Assembly (NCBI GenBank): GCA_029856615.1
Contig: JAHKLF010000115.1
Span: 1 to 5,396, forward strand
Reading direction: 5' to 3'
Length of the DNA: 5,396 nucleotides
DNA from: Candidatus Njordarchaeota archaeon
GTDB lineage: Archaea > Asgardarchaeota > Njordarchaeia > Njordarchaeales > Njordarchaeaceae
The position numbers were made by a program, and so were the translations under genes. The notes below the pieces were generated by a model that was not told where the DNA came from, did not search any database, and saw only the letters and a program-made list of their open reading frames with translations. Position 1 is the stretch's first letter. Each line of letters begins with the position of its first letter. Below, piece after piece: positions 1 to 4,670 of this stretch.

Positions 1-43
1 CTTTTGGCGTGACTACATCCGGTATTTCTCGGACAAATACCAT
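1..43 (-). CDS. rps5: Probable 30S ribosomal protein uS5, N-terminal 14 codons only
   Basis: An ATG at 43-41 opens a frame (MVFVREIPDVVTPK) that runs off the left edge. A GGGGG-containing Shine-Dalgarno at 51-57 lies 7 nt upstream. An in-frame TAA at 58-56 rules out a start further upstream. The assignment rests on gene order, because in archaeal spc clusters uL18 is normally followed by uS5. The visible residues fall in the variable N-terminal tail of uS5 and are not diagnostic. The protein would be a small-subunit protein near the decoding centre. It starts 24 nt after the uL18 stop and is surely in the same transcript. Confidence 0.62.
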   Translation of the reverse strand, partial: MVFVREIPDVVTPK

Positions 44-67
44 AACTAATCCCCCTTAATTAAAAAA

Positions 68-718
68 TTAACCCTCTTCGAACTCCTTTTCTTCTCCGCC
101 CTCCTCTAATTCTGGGGGCGCAACATTGAACTCCCTAGCTATATTATTTAAAACTTTTTCAAAGTCATTCGGAATGTTCTCGGGATCGAGACCTTTTGCG
201 ATATAACCACTAAATTGCTTGTTATACCGATTTGAATCCTCCTCTTTCAATAATTTAGCATAATTAACTATATGCTCTCCCTTAATCCTTGAGATATCGG
301 GTAAAATTCCCTCCCCGTAAGGTACTTCAACTCCTGCGTCTAATAGACCACGTAAGACTGCATACAATCTATTACCGCGAGTAGATCTCTGGGGACCAAG
401 GTCTAATATTGCTTCATTTATCCCAGCTTTTAAGGCCTTTAATCCCGCTAGGTATCCAGTTAAATACGCTGCCGGTAAATTGCCGCACCCATATTTCCAG
501 CCATATTTCTTTAATTCGGTAGACCACGTGGTGAATAGAGTCTTATCCCCACCCATTTCAGCTTTGATAAATTGCACTACTATATGTCTTAAACTCTTCC
601 TCACAACAGCTCTTATTTTTCCTGACAAAAGCATTTTATACCTAGCTCTATAATCCGTTTTGCCCTCTCTTCGCCTTTTAAAAGGAACTCTATACCTCGG
701 TCCGAATTTTCTTCGCAT
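68..718 (-). CDS. rpl18: 50S ribosomal protein uL18 (L18)
   Basis: Large-subunit protein that binds 5S rRNA in the central protuberance. The 216-residue frame begins with the basic archaeal uL18 N-terminus (MRRKFGPRYRVPFKRRREGKTDY). It then shows the conserved RARYKMLLSGK stretch, the GYLAGLKAL helix and the LDLGPQRSTRGNRLYAVLRGLLDAGVEVP core, where archaeal uL18 has a similar GL.AGlevP segment. The ATG at 718 is preferred over a GTG at 721 because GGTGA at 725-729 is 6 nt from the ATG. The gene lies 19 nt after the eL19 stop and 24 nt before the presumed uS5. The last about 16 residues are strongly acidic (PELEEGGEEKEFEEG), which makes the protein longer than the roughly 190-200 residues usual in archaea. 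Confidence 0.96.
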   Translation of the reverse strand: MRRKFGPRYRVPFKRRREGKTDYRARYKMLLSGKIRAVVRKSLRHIVVQFIKAEMGGDKTLFTTWSTELKKYGWKYGCGNLPAAYLTGYLAGLKALKAGINEAILDLGPQRSTRGNRLYAVLRGLLDAGVEVPYGEGILPDISRIKGEHIVNYAKLLKEEDSNRYNKQFSGYIAKGLDPENIPNDFEKVLNNIAREFNVAPPELEEGGEEKEFEEG

Positions 719-737
719 CACAACTCACCACAAACCT

Positions 738-1247
738 TTAGCTCATCTTTGCTTCCTGCTCATATTTTTCGAGATCTTCGATGGATTCAATCGGTTTAAG
801 ATTTAATCTATGCTCCTTAATATACGTGATCACGTGTGCCTTACTCTTAAAGAACCCGGCTTTAGCCATTCTCCGAAGTTTATTGTATACTCTGCGTTCA
901 ATTACACCAGCATCTTTCAGTCTTCGTAATATCTTTCTAAGAGCTCTGATTCTCATAACCCATACCATTGATCCACCCATCCTAGCATATTTAGAACCCT
1001 TACGCGAACCTAATCCTCTTCTTCTGCCTTTACGTCTTTTAATCTCTCTTTCTCTCGCTCTATGTCTACTAATTCCCTTAATGGGTCTCTTCCAGATCTT
1101 TCTCTCCTTTATAAGCTTCTTTATATCCTCCTTCGTTACAGCCTTTTCAACTTCATCTAATGCCTCCGGATCTATCCAAACTCTATGAATACCAACCCCT
1201 AAAATTTCCGCTGCCATTCTCCTCTGAGGCAAAAGACTTTTTGTCAT
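738..1247 (-). CDS. rpl19e: 50S ribosomal protein eL19 (L19e)
   Basis: Archaeal/eukaryotic-type large-subunit protein. The N-terminal signature QRRMAAEILGVG with RVWIDPEAL is near residues 8-30. It is followed by KEDIKKLIKE, a very basic middle (RRKGRRRGLGSRKG, about 71-84) and the IRALRKILRRLKDAG and YNKLRRMAKAGFFKS helices. At 169 residues it is slightly longer than the usual about 150, with the extra length at the C-terminus. Its ATG (1247-1245) overlaps the eL32 TGA in an ATGA joint. A strong Shine-Dalgarno GGAGGTTGA at 1254-1262 lies 6 nt upstream, inside the glutamate-rich tail codons of eL32, so the two genes are probably translationally coupled. Confidence 0.97.
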   Translation of the reverse strand: MTKSLLPQRRMAAEILGVGIHRVWIDPEALDEVEKAVTKEDIKKLIKERKIWKRPIKGISRHRAREREIKRRKGRRRGLGSRKGSKYARMGGSMVWVMRIRALRKILRRLKDAGVIERRVYNKLRRMAKAGFFKSKAHVITYIKEHRLNLKPIESIEDLEKYEQEAKMS

Positions 1248-1756
1248 TCTTCTTCAACCTCCAATTCCTCAATACTTTCAGCGGCTTCAAATTCTTCTTC
1301 AATCTCCTCTTCCTCAGCTTCGGCTTCCATACCAATCTCTAGACCTAATCTTGCTTCGGCTCTTCCTGGATTTAAAACACGGATCCCGAATCTATGAGCA
1401 AATTTTATTATCTCTAGTCGCTTCCTAACACCAACCGTTCTTGCTATTCTGACAACTTGAGTTAGAGGATCAATATTATAAAGATCCTCTAATTTGCGCA
1501 CTAATACAACTTCTTTTCCTGATGGATGTAAGTACCGGACCTTCTTTGGTGATCTATAACCAACTTTCACTAACGGGGGCTTACCTTTAATCTGCAATCG
1601 AATCTTGTTATCCTTCCCACGAGGCCGCCTCCAACTCTCGTCAAGTTTTTTCCATATCCACGAATAAGGCCTAGTAAATTTTCTTTTCTTAGCTTTCTTA
1701 ATTCTCATTAATCTCCTTAACTCTCTTTGATCTATGTTACTTAGGGGGAGTACCAT
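1244..1756 (-). CDS. rpl32e: 50S ribosomal protein eL32 (L32e) with a long acidic tail
   Basis: Large-subunit protein of the archaeal/eukaryotic type. The core is recognisable from KKRKFTRPYSWIWKKL (about 23-38) through SWRRPRGKDNKIRLQIKGKPP (41-61), VGYRSPKKVRYLHPSG (65-80) and ARTVGVRKRLEIIKFA (105-120), ending near LNP at 128-130. Family members usually end about there, near 130 residues. This one continues to 170, and 17 of the last 27 residues are glutamate. The ATG at 1756 is preceded 5 nt away by AAGGTGAT (1762-1769), and an in-frame TAA immediately upstream fixes the start. The gene follows uL6 after an unusually long 89-nt gap and overlaps eL19 by 4 nt. Confidence 0.96.
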   Translation of the reverse strand: MVLPLSNIDQRELRRLMRIKKAKKRKFTRPYSWIWKKLDESWRRPRGKDNKIRLQIKGKPPLVKVGYRSPKKVRYLHPSGKEVVLVRKLEDLYNIDPLTQVVRIARTVGVRKRLEIIKFAHRFGIRVLNPGRAEARLGLEIGMEAEAEEEEIEEEFEAAESIEELEVEEE

Positions 1757-1761
1757 TCCTT

Positions 1762-1769
1762 ATCACCTT
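1762..1769 (-). promoter_or_regulatory. Shine-Dalgarno site of eL32
   Basis: The minus strand reads AAGGTGAT, close to the archaeal consensus GGAGGTGAT, 5 nt before the eL32 ATG. It begins only 2 nt after the base of the hairpin at 1772-1793. A protein or ligand that stabilises or extends that hairpin could therefore hide or expose this site. That regulatory role is inference. Confidence 0.7.
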
Positions 1770-1771
1770 GC

Positions 1772-1793
1772 GGGGATCAAAAATATCGACCCC
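1772..1793 (-). other. RNA hairpin in the uL6-eL32 gap, next to the eL32 RBS
   Basis: In the minus-strand transcript GGGGTCGA (1793-1786) pairs with TTGATCCCC (1780-1772). This gives four G-C pairs, one bulged U at 1776, then a four-pair upper stem (U-A, C-G, G-U, A-U) and a 5-nt UAUUU loop. A second copy of TGGGGT at 1822-1817 could compete for the same CCCC strand, giving an alternative long-range fold. The rest of the 89-nt gap has no ORF longer than about 10 codons, no tRNA and no complete C/D box pattern. The fold is predicted by eye only; a role in controlling eL32 translation or processing the transcript is inference. Confidence 0.4.
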
Positions 1794-1845
1794 ATATCAT
1801 CGCACTTCGCTCATCTACCCCAGGTTCTATCCTCTCCTCTCCGCG

Positions 1846-2487
1846 TTACTCTTCGCCCTCCCTTGTAACCATGTATCTCCACACACCGTCCTGAAATACC
1901 CTGGGATCTTTCTTGTATTTACCACGTAGCTTACACGCTTCATGTAGATTGGCACTCGTCTGGCTCACTGCATCCTTATCCGGGCCCTTAATAATTACCT
2001 CATCAGGAATTTCAGACCCCGGTTGAAGACGCACTTCTACCTCTGTTTGGTCTCCTACAATCGGAACAAGGATTTTATCTTTCCTCCCATAAAAGTTTTC
2101 TATTATAATGTACTTGCCCTCCACCTTGACTCTTATTGGGAAGTGAGCAAAGACAACCTTATGTTTATATATAAACCATCGCTGCACACCTTCAATCATG
2201 TTCTTTATCTTTGAAGATACCGTTCTTAAAGGCTTCTTATCCCTATCCCGCTTCGTAACACAAGCAACTATAATCCTATTATCATCATGAATTATATAGA
2301 CCGTCCTTACATGAGAAAAATCCTTGGTGATTTTACCCTTTGGACCTTCTACAGTGACAACTCTTCCCTCAACAGTAACTTTTACATTCTCAGGAATTTC
2401 AATGATCTCATACTCTAAACCAACAACTTTCTTTGCTTTTATAGCCTCTAATATCGATTCCTCAGCTGATAATATCTTGACCTGCAT
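1846..2487 (-). CDS. rpl6: 50S ribosomal protein uL6 (L6)
   Basis: Large-subunit protein with two similar alpha/beta domains that lies near the sarcin-ricin loop. The first domain begins with EYEIIEIPENVKVTVEGRVVTVEGPKG. The second holds EGKYIIIENFYGRKDKILVPI, a form typical of archaeal uL6. The archaeal C-terminal signature KKDPRVFQDGVWRYM is also present. The start is ambiguous. GTG codons at 2502 and 2499 are in frame, but GGTGGTG at 2497-2503 matches the anti-SD well and lies 9 nt from the ATG at 2487, so those GTGs are probably part of the ribosome binding site. Even from 2487 about 25 residues (MQVKILSAEESILEAIKAKK...) precede the usual N-terminus, and no later start codon exists before the conserved region. 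It starts 31 nt after the uS8 stop. Confidence 0.95.
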   Translation of the reverse strand: MQVKILSAEESILEAIKAKKVVGLEYEIIEIPENVKVTVEGRVVTVEGPKGKITKDFSHVRTVYIIHDDNRIIVACVTKRDRDKKPLRTVSSKIKNMIEGVQRWFIYKHKVVFAHFPIRVKVEGKYIIIENFYGRKDKILVPIVGDQTEVEVRLQPGSEIPDEVIIKGPDKDAVSQTSANLHEACKLRGKYKKDPRVFQDGVWRYMVTREGEE

Positions 2488-2518
2488 ACCTTGAGACACC
2501 ACCCCTCACCCTAACTCA

Positions 2519-2908
2519 TCAATATACAAAAGCTATTAATCTTCCTCCTATTCTTCGCTTTTTAGCCTCCTCGTGTGAAATCACTCCTTGCGGAGTACTT
2601 ATGATAAGTAGCCCCATCGTGTATGCTGGAAGGTACTTTCTCTCCCACATTTCAATCTCGCTCCATTTCACGGGAAATCTAGGCTTTATAGCACCGATAT
2701 TATGGATTCTCCCACGCAGCTTAATTTTGAAAATCCCGCCTCTATAGTTCTCAATATACTCGAAATCCTCAATATATCCATGCTCCTTCAATATTTTTAG
2801 TATCGCTCTCAAAAGCTTAGACGTTGGCCAAACATAGATTTCCTCCTTGCCCACCATCTCCGCATTCTTTATAGCGGACAAAGCATCAGCTACGGGATCA
2901 TGCCTCAT
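2519..2908 (-). CDS. rps8: 30S ribosomal protein uS8 (S8)
   Basis: Small-subunit protein that binds 16S rRNA helix 21 and nucleates assembly of the platform. The full 129-residue frame matches the family's usual about 130. It has N-terminal DPVADALSAIKNAE, the TSKLLRAILKILKEHGYI helix-turn, IKPRFPVKWSEIEMWERKYLPA, and the C-terminal GLLIISTPQGVISHEEAKKRRIGGRLIAFVY, including the STPQGVxxHEEA rRNA-binding loop. The ATG at 2908 is served by GGTGA at 2916-2920, 7 nt upstream, which overlaps the uS14 TGA codon. Translation of uS14 and uS8 is therefore likely coupled. Confidence 0.97.
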   Translation of the reverse strand: MRHDPVADALSAIKNAEMVGKEEIYVWPTSKLLRAILKILKEHGYIEDFEYIENYRGGIFKIKLRGRIHNIGAIKPRFPVKWSEIEMWERKYLPAYTMGLLIISTPQGVISHEEAKKRRIGGRLIAFVY

Positions 2909-2915
2909 CTAATAT

Positions 2916-3143
2916 TCACCCCCTGTGAATACTAGACTTTTTGAACCCCAAGATGTGATATATCTCCCTTATACATCGCCTACAAAGGTATAATCCGTAT
3001 TTTCGAATAACCCCCTTAGTTGTCCCGCATCTCTGACATCTATGAGCTCTCTTTCCTCTCGACTCGTAAATTTTCCTCCTGTACTCCTCAATATTGAATT
3101 TAAATTTTGTTATAGTCGTTCTAGGAGCCTCATTAGTAGCCAT
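2916..3143 (-). CDS. rps14: 30S ribosomal protein uS14, zinc-binding type
   Basis: Small-subunit head protein. The zinc ribbon is intact with CxxC pairs at C36/C39 (RCQRCG) and C54/C57 (LCRRC). The characteristic KYGLYLCRRCIREI and LGFKK C-terminal segments follow. Archaeal uS14 is usually about 50-55 residues. This copy has 75, with about 20-25 extra residues at the N-terminus (ATNEAPRTTITKFKFN...) and a short SSIHRG tail. The ATG at 3143 is chosen over the adjacent in-frame GTG at 3146 because AGGTG lies 7 nt from the ATG and only 4 nt from the GTG. It appears to be the first gene of this ribosomal transcription unit, since its upstream neighbour is not uL5. Confidence 0.95.
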   Translation of the reverse strand: MATNEAPRTTITKFKFNIEEYRRKIYESRGKRAHRCQRCGTTKGVIRKYGLYLCRRCIREIYHILGFKKSSIHRG

Positions 3144-3146
3144 CAC

Positions 3147-3224
3147 TTCACACCTAAAGATGCACTATAGTCATATGAATACTGAATGATAATCAAGAAA
3201 AATATTTCAATTTATTTCAAAAGT
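3147..3224 (-). promoter_or_regulatory. Spacer between YjbQ and uS14: candidate terminator and promoter
   Basis: This 78-bp AT-rich spacer precedes the ribosomal cluster. On the minus strand a T-rich run (TATTTTTCTT, about 3204-3195) just after the YjbQ stop resembles an archaeal U-tract terminator. The flanking stretch AAATAAATTGAAATATT (about 3219-3203) could be a BRE/TATA element driving uS14. No single TATA box stands out and co-transcription from YjbQ is possible. The uS14 Shine-Dalgarno AGGTG lies at its downstream end. No RNA gene or short ORF was seen. Confidence 0.35.
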
Positions 3225-3644
3225 TCATTCACCCATCACCGTCACAATCAACCTTCTCCTACGAGGTCTCGTATCAAGCTCTAAAAATACAATCTGTTGC
3301 CATGTACCGCATAATAAACGGCCATTCTCAATTGGAATAGTTAGAGAAGGCCCCACAATAGCAGCCTTTACATGACTTCTGCCATTATCATCCCCCCACC
3401 TTTTATGGTGCTCATATTCGATATCATCGGGAGCAATTCTCGCTAATGCTTGTGCAATATCGGTCTTTAATCCAGGTTCATACTCAAAAGTAGTAACAGC
3501 CGCTGTTGAACCAGGGACAAATATATTAACAATGCCATTAGTGATTCCACTCTCTCTTATGATTCCCTCAATAGTATCCGTAATATTGATAAAATCGTTC
3601 TCACCACGCGTCTCGAATTCCACAACTTTCCGATAAATCATCAT
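3225..3644 (-). CDS. YjbQ/UPF0047 family protein
   Basis: A compact 139-residue protein of the conserved YjbQ family, found in all domains. It shows the family motifs in order: VPGSTAAVTTFEYEP (about 43-57), the histidine-rich EHHKRWGDDNGRSHVKAAIVGPS (78-100) with H79/H80 and H91, and LLCGTWQQIVFLELDTRPRRR (110-130). E. coli YjbQ has weak thiamin-phosphate synthase activity, but the physiological role is unsettled, so no metabolic function is assigned here. In-frame GTGs at 3656 and 3653 are discounted because GGTGAT at 3649-3654 is an excellent Shine-Dalgarno for the tandem ATGs at 3644 (4 nt) or 3641 (7 nt). The length then equals the family's about 138. It sits upstream of uS14 on the same strand, where uL5 would be expected. 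Confidence 0.93.
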   Translation of the reverse strand: MMIYRKVVEFETRGENDFINITDTIEGIIRESGITNGIVNIFVPGSTAAVTTFEYEPGLKTDIAQALARIAPDDIEYEHHKRWGDDNGRSHVKAAIVGPSLTIPIENGRLLCGTWQQIVFLELDTRPRRRRLIVTVMGE

Positions 3645-3664
3645 ATATATCACCACACAAATTC

Positions 3665-3680
3665 ATAAATATATTAAATT
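3665..3680 (-). promoter_or_regulatory. Candidate TATA element upstream of the YjbQ gene
   Basis: The minus strand reads AATTTAATATATTTAT, the most TATA-like stretch in the divergent spacer, centred about 28 nt upstream of the YjbQ ATGs. At the usual archaeal TATA-to-start distance of about 26 nt, transcription would begin at or near the initiation codon. That conflicts with use of the Shine-Dalgarno at 3649-3654, so a TATA further upstream is also possible. The element could equally act rightward, giving a longer leader to the UPF0148 gene. Confidence 0.35.
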
Positions 3681-3718
3681 CAACGTGTTATCTTATTCAA
3701 AAGCAGATAGTTTTTCGC

Positions 3719-3731
3719 CTCAATAATAAAG
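3719..3731 (+). promoter_or_regulatory. Candidate TATA element for the UPF0148 gene
   Basis: CTCAATAATAAAG is centred about 26 nt before the ATG at 3751, the spacing expected for a leaderless or nearly leaderless archaeal transcript. AAGGG (about 3736-3740) lies 10 nt before the ATG and could be a weak Shine-Dalgarno if transcription starts earlier. An out-of-frame ATG at 3741 opens only six codons. Confidence 0.35.
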
Positions 3732-3750
3732 TGTTAAGGGATGCTTAAAA

Positions 3751-4242
3751 ATGACCACTAATAATGATGAAAAAAAGTTGCTGGAAAAAATGAGAGACCT
3801 CCTTTTAAGCGGCGCAAGAATGCTCGGAGAAGCATGTCCAAAGTGTGGCACTCCCCTGTTTCTGATAAAAGAAGTTGGGTTAAAATATTGTCCAAAATGT
3901 AATGTCTACGTAGCCACACCAGATGAAATAGAAAAAGCAAAAATCGATAAATCTCGTCTCAAGATATACGATTTCGATGCGTACTGGGCATCTAAGGAAG
4001 AAGAAAAAGAAGAAGCAGTCCCCAAAACTATTACTGAAGAAAAAGAAGTGAGAAAGAAAGCAGAGACCATTGAGAAGGAAAAAGTTATAGAAAAGCAGCA
4101 CATCCTAGATGCACTCGACGAATTAATATTAACATTAATAGAGAAAATTACATTACTTATAGACAGAAACTTCCAAAAAGCCGATCCAAAAGAGTTATTA
4201 GGAATACTTCGAGAAATTATTAAGATTAGAAAAGAATTATGA
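3751..4242 (+). CDS. UPF0148 / ZNRD2 (autoantigen p27) family zinc-ribbon protein
   Basis: The N-terminal third matches the archaeal UPF0148 family, related to the human Sjogren/scleroderma autoantigen p27 (ZNRD2). A helix MRDLLLSGARMLGEA (about 14-28) leads into a zinc ribbon with C29/C32 (ACPKCGTPLF) and C47/C50 (KYCPKCNVYV). Residues 82-116 are a lysine/glutamate-rich, probably coiled or disordered linker. Residues 117-163 form predicted helices (HILDALDELILTLIEKITLLI, then DPKELLGILREIIKIRKEL), like the C-terminal helical part seen in longer family members. At 163 residues it is longer than many archaeal homologues. The biochemical function is unknown, and a small protein-interaction adaptor is a guess. 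It is followed by a C/D sRNA overlapping its stop codon and then a roadblock-like gene. Confidence 0.88.
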   Translation: MTTNNDEKKLLEKMRDLLLSGARMLGEACPKCGTPLFLIKEVGLKYCPKCNVYVATPDEIEKAKIDKSRLKIYDFDAYWASKEEEKEEAVPKTITEEKEVRKKAETIEKEKVIEKQHILDALDELILTLIEKITLLIDRNFQKADPKELLGILREIIKIRKEL

Positions 4243-4288
4243 TGACGCCACGCCCACTGAGACGAATGATGATATCCACCACATCTGA
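4239..4288 (+). ncRNA. C/D box sRNA (2'-O-methylation guide), double guide
   Basis: All four boxes are present, in order and exact. C box ATGATGA is at 4239-4245 and D' box CTGA at 4257-4260. C' box ATGATGA is at 4266-4272 and D box CTGA at 4285-4288. The guides are 11 nt (CGCCACGCCCA, 4246-4256) and 12 nt (TATCCACCACAT, 4273-4284), and the D'-C' spacer is 5 nt. These are the dimensions of archaeal C/D sRNAs, which bind L7Ae, Nop5 and fibrillarin. By the D+5 rule the guides would direct methylation of the C in UGGGCGUGGCG (paired to G4252) and of the fifth base, G, in AUGUGGUGGAUA (paired to C4280). The C box covers the UPF0148 stop codon and the D box meets the downstream Shine-Dalgarno. Terminal flanks pair poorly. 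Transcript ends are not visible, so the real RNA is likely a few bases longer on each side. Confidence 0.88.
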
Positions 4289-4294
4289 GAGGAG
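4287..4294 (+). promoter_or_regulatory. Shine-Dalgarno of the roadblock-like gene, overlapping the sRNA D box
   Basis: GAGAGGAG lies 4 nt (from its GGAG end) to 6 nt (from GAGG) before the ATG at 4299 and is the only good ribosome binding site for this frame. The alternative ATGs at 4239 and 4242 have none and are part of the C box. Its first two bases are also the last two of the sRNA D box, so sRNA maturation would cut into or sequester this site. Confidence 0.65.
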
Positions 4295-4298
4295 ATAT

Positions 4299-4664
4299 AT
4301 GGAGGAGCGCACTCAAGAAATACAAAAAATACTCAAAAAACTATCATCCCTACCCAACGTATCCATAATAGTCATCTTCGATCAAGACGGAAAAATACTA
4401 GAATCAAATACTGATAATAATACAGCAATTGAGATCGCCAATAAAAGCAATAAGATAATCGAGATAATACTCAGCATAATGAAAAAATATGGCTCAAAAG
4501 GATTATTCAACGTGCTAAGCACAAGAATCTCAACAGATATTGGAAACATCTATGTCATAAAAGGAAAAATACTCAGAGTAGCCTTTCTACAGAAAGCCGC
4601 ACTAACAAATGAAGAAAAGAAAGCTATTCAAATAATAAAAGAAATAGAAAAAGAACTCCCATAA
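4299..4664 (+). CDS. Small roadblock/LC7-like domain protein
   Basis: This 121-residue protein has the size and layout of a single roadblock/LC7 domain. An N-terminal helix (EERTQEIQKILKKLSSLP) is followed by a first strand pair NVSIIVIFDQDGKILES (20-36). A long helix follows (AIEIANKSNKIIEIILSIMKKYG, about 43-65), then a beta hairpin (GLFNVLSTRISTDIGNIYVIKGKILRVAFL, 68-97) and a C-terminal helix. Such proteins usually act as dimeric partners or regulators of small Ras/MglA-type GTPases; that role is inferred from fold resemblance only. The frame is open back to an ATG at 4239 overlapping the upstream TGA. The 20 codons before 4299 are the C/D sRNA and lack an RBS, so 4299 is preferred. It ends 6 bp from the convergent gene. 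Confidence 0.65.
   Translation: MEERTQEIQKILKKLSSLPNVSIIVIFDQDGKILESNTDNNTAIEIANKSNKIIEIILSIMKKYGSKGLFNVLSTRISTDIGNIYVIKGKILRVAFLQKAALTNEEKKAIQIIKEIEKELP
4631..4656 (-). terminator. Candidate U-tract terminator of the transglutaminase-like gene
   Basis: Downstream of the minus-strand stop at 4671 the transcript is U-rich (TTCTTTTTCTATTTCTTTTATTATTT, written in two parts: 4656-4644 and 4643-4631). Archaeal terminators are often plain U-tracts without a stem. This would lie inside the antisense 3' end of the roadblock-like gene, so the two convergent transcripts probably overlap. The U-richness also follows from Lys/Glu codons on the other strand, so the call is weak. Confidence 0.3.
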
Positions 4665-4670
4665 AACAAT

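Noticed and set aside
781..1342. Plus-strand open frames opposite eL19 and eL32
   Set aside because: Leucine/serine/phenylalanine-rich translations are the antisense image of Lys/Arg/Glu-rich ribosomal proteins. They have no ribosome binding site and match no family.
1789..1820. GATGAG and GATGAT in the uL6-eL32 gap as C/C' boxes of a second sRNA
   Set aside because: The boxes are imperfect and there is no CTGA at either expected D position on that strand.
2023..2214. Short plus-strand frame opposite uL6
   Set aside because: Antisense shadow of a well-conserved ribosomal gene, with no supporting start signal.
3625..3644. Minus-strand ATGATGA at the YjbQ start as a C box
   Set aside because: No CTGA follows at guide distance; it is simply the tandem ATG start codons.
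3764..3790. Another ATGATGA (3764-3770) as a possible C box
   Set aside because: It is followed by CTGG rather than CTGA and has no proper C' or D box. It lies in the coding start of the UPF0148 gene (Asn-Asp-Glu codons).
4239..4298. N-terminal extension of the roadblock-like protein from ATG 4239
   Set aside because: No Shine-Dalgarno precedes it, the sequence is fully explained by C/D sRNA boxes and guides, and ATG 4299 has a good site and gives a normal domain length.
3758..4325. Minus-strand open frames opposite the UPF0148 gene
   Set aside because: Phe- and Ser-rich composition mirrors the Lys/Glu codons of the real plus-strand gene, which has an intact zinc ribbon.
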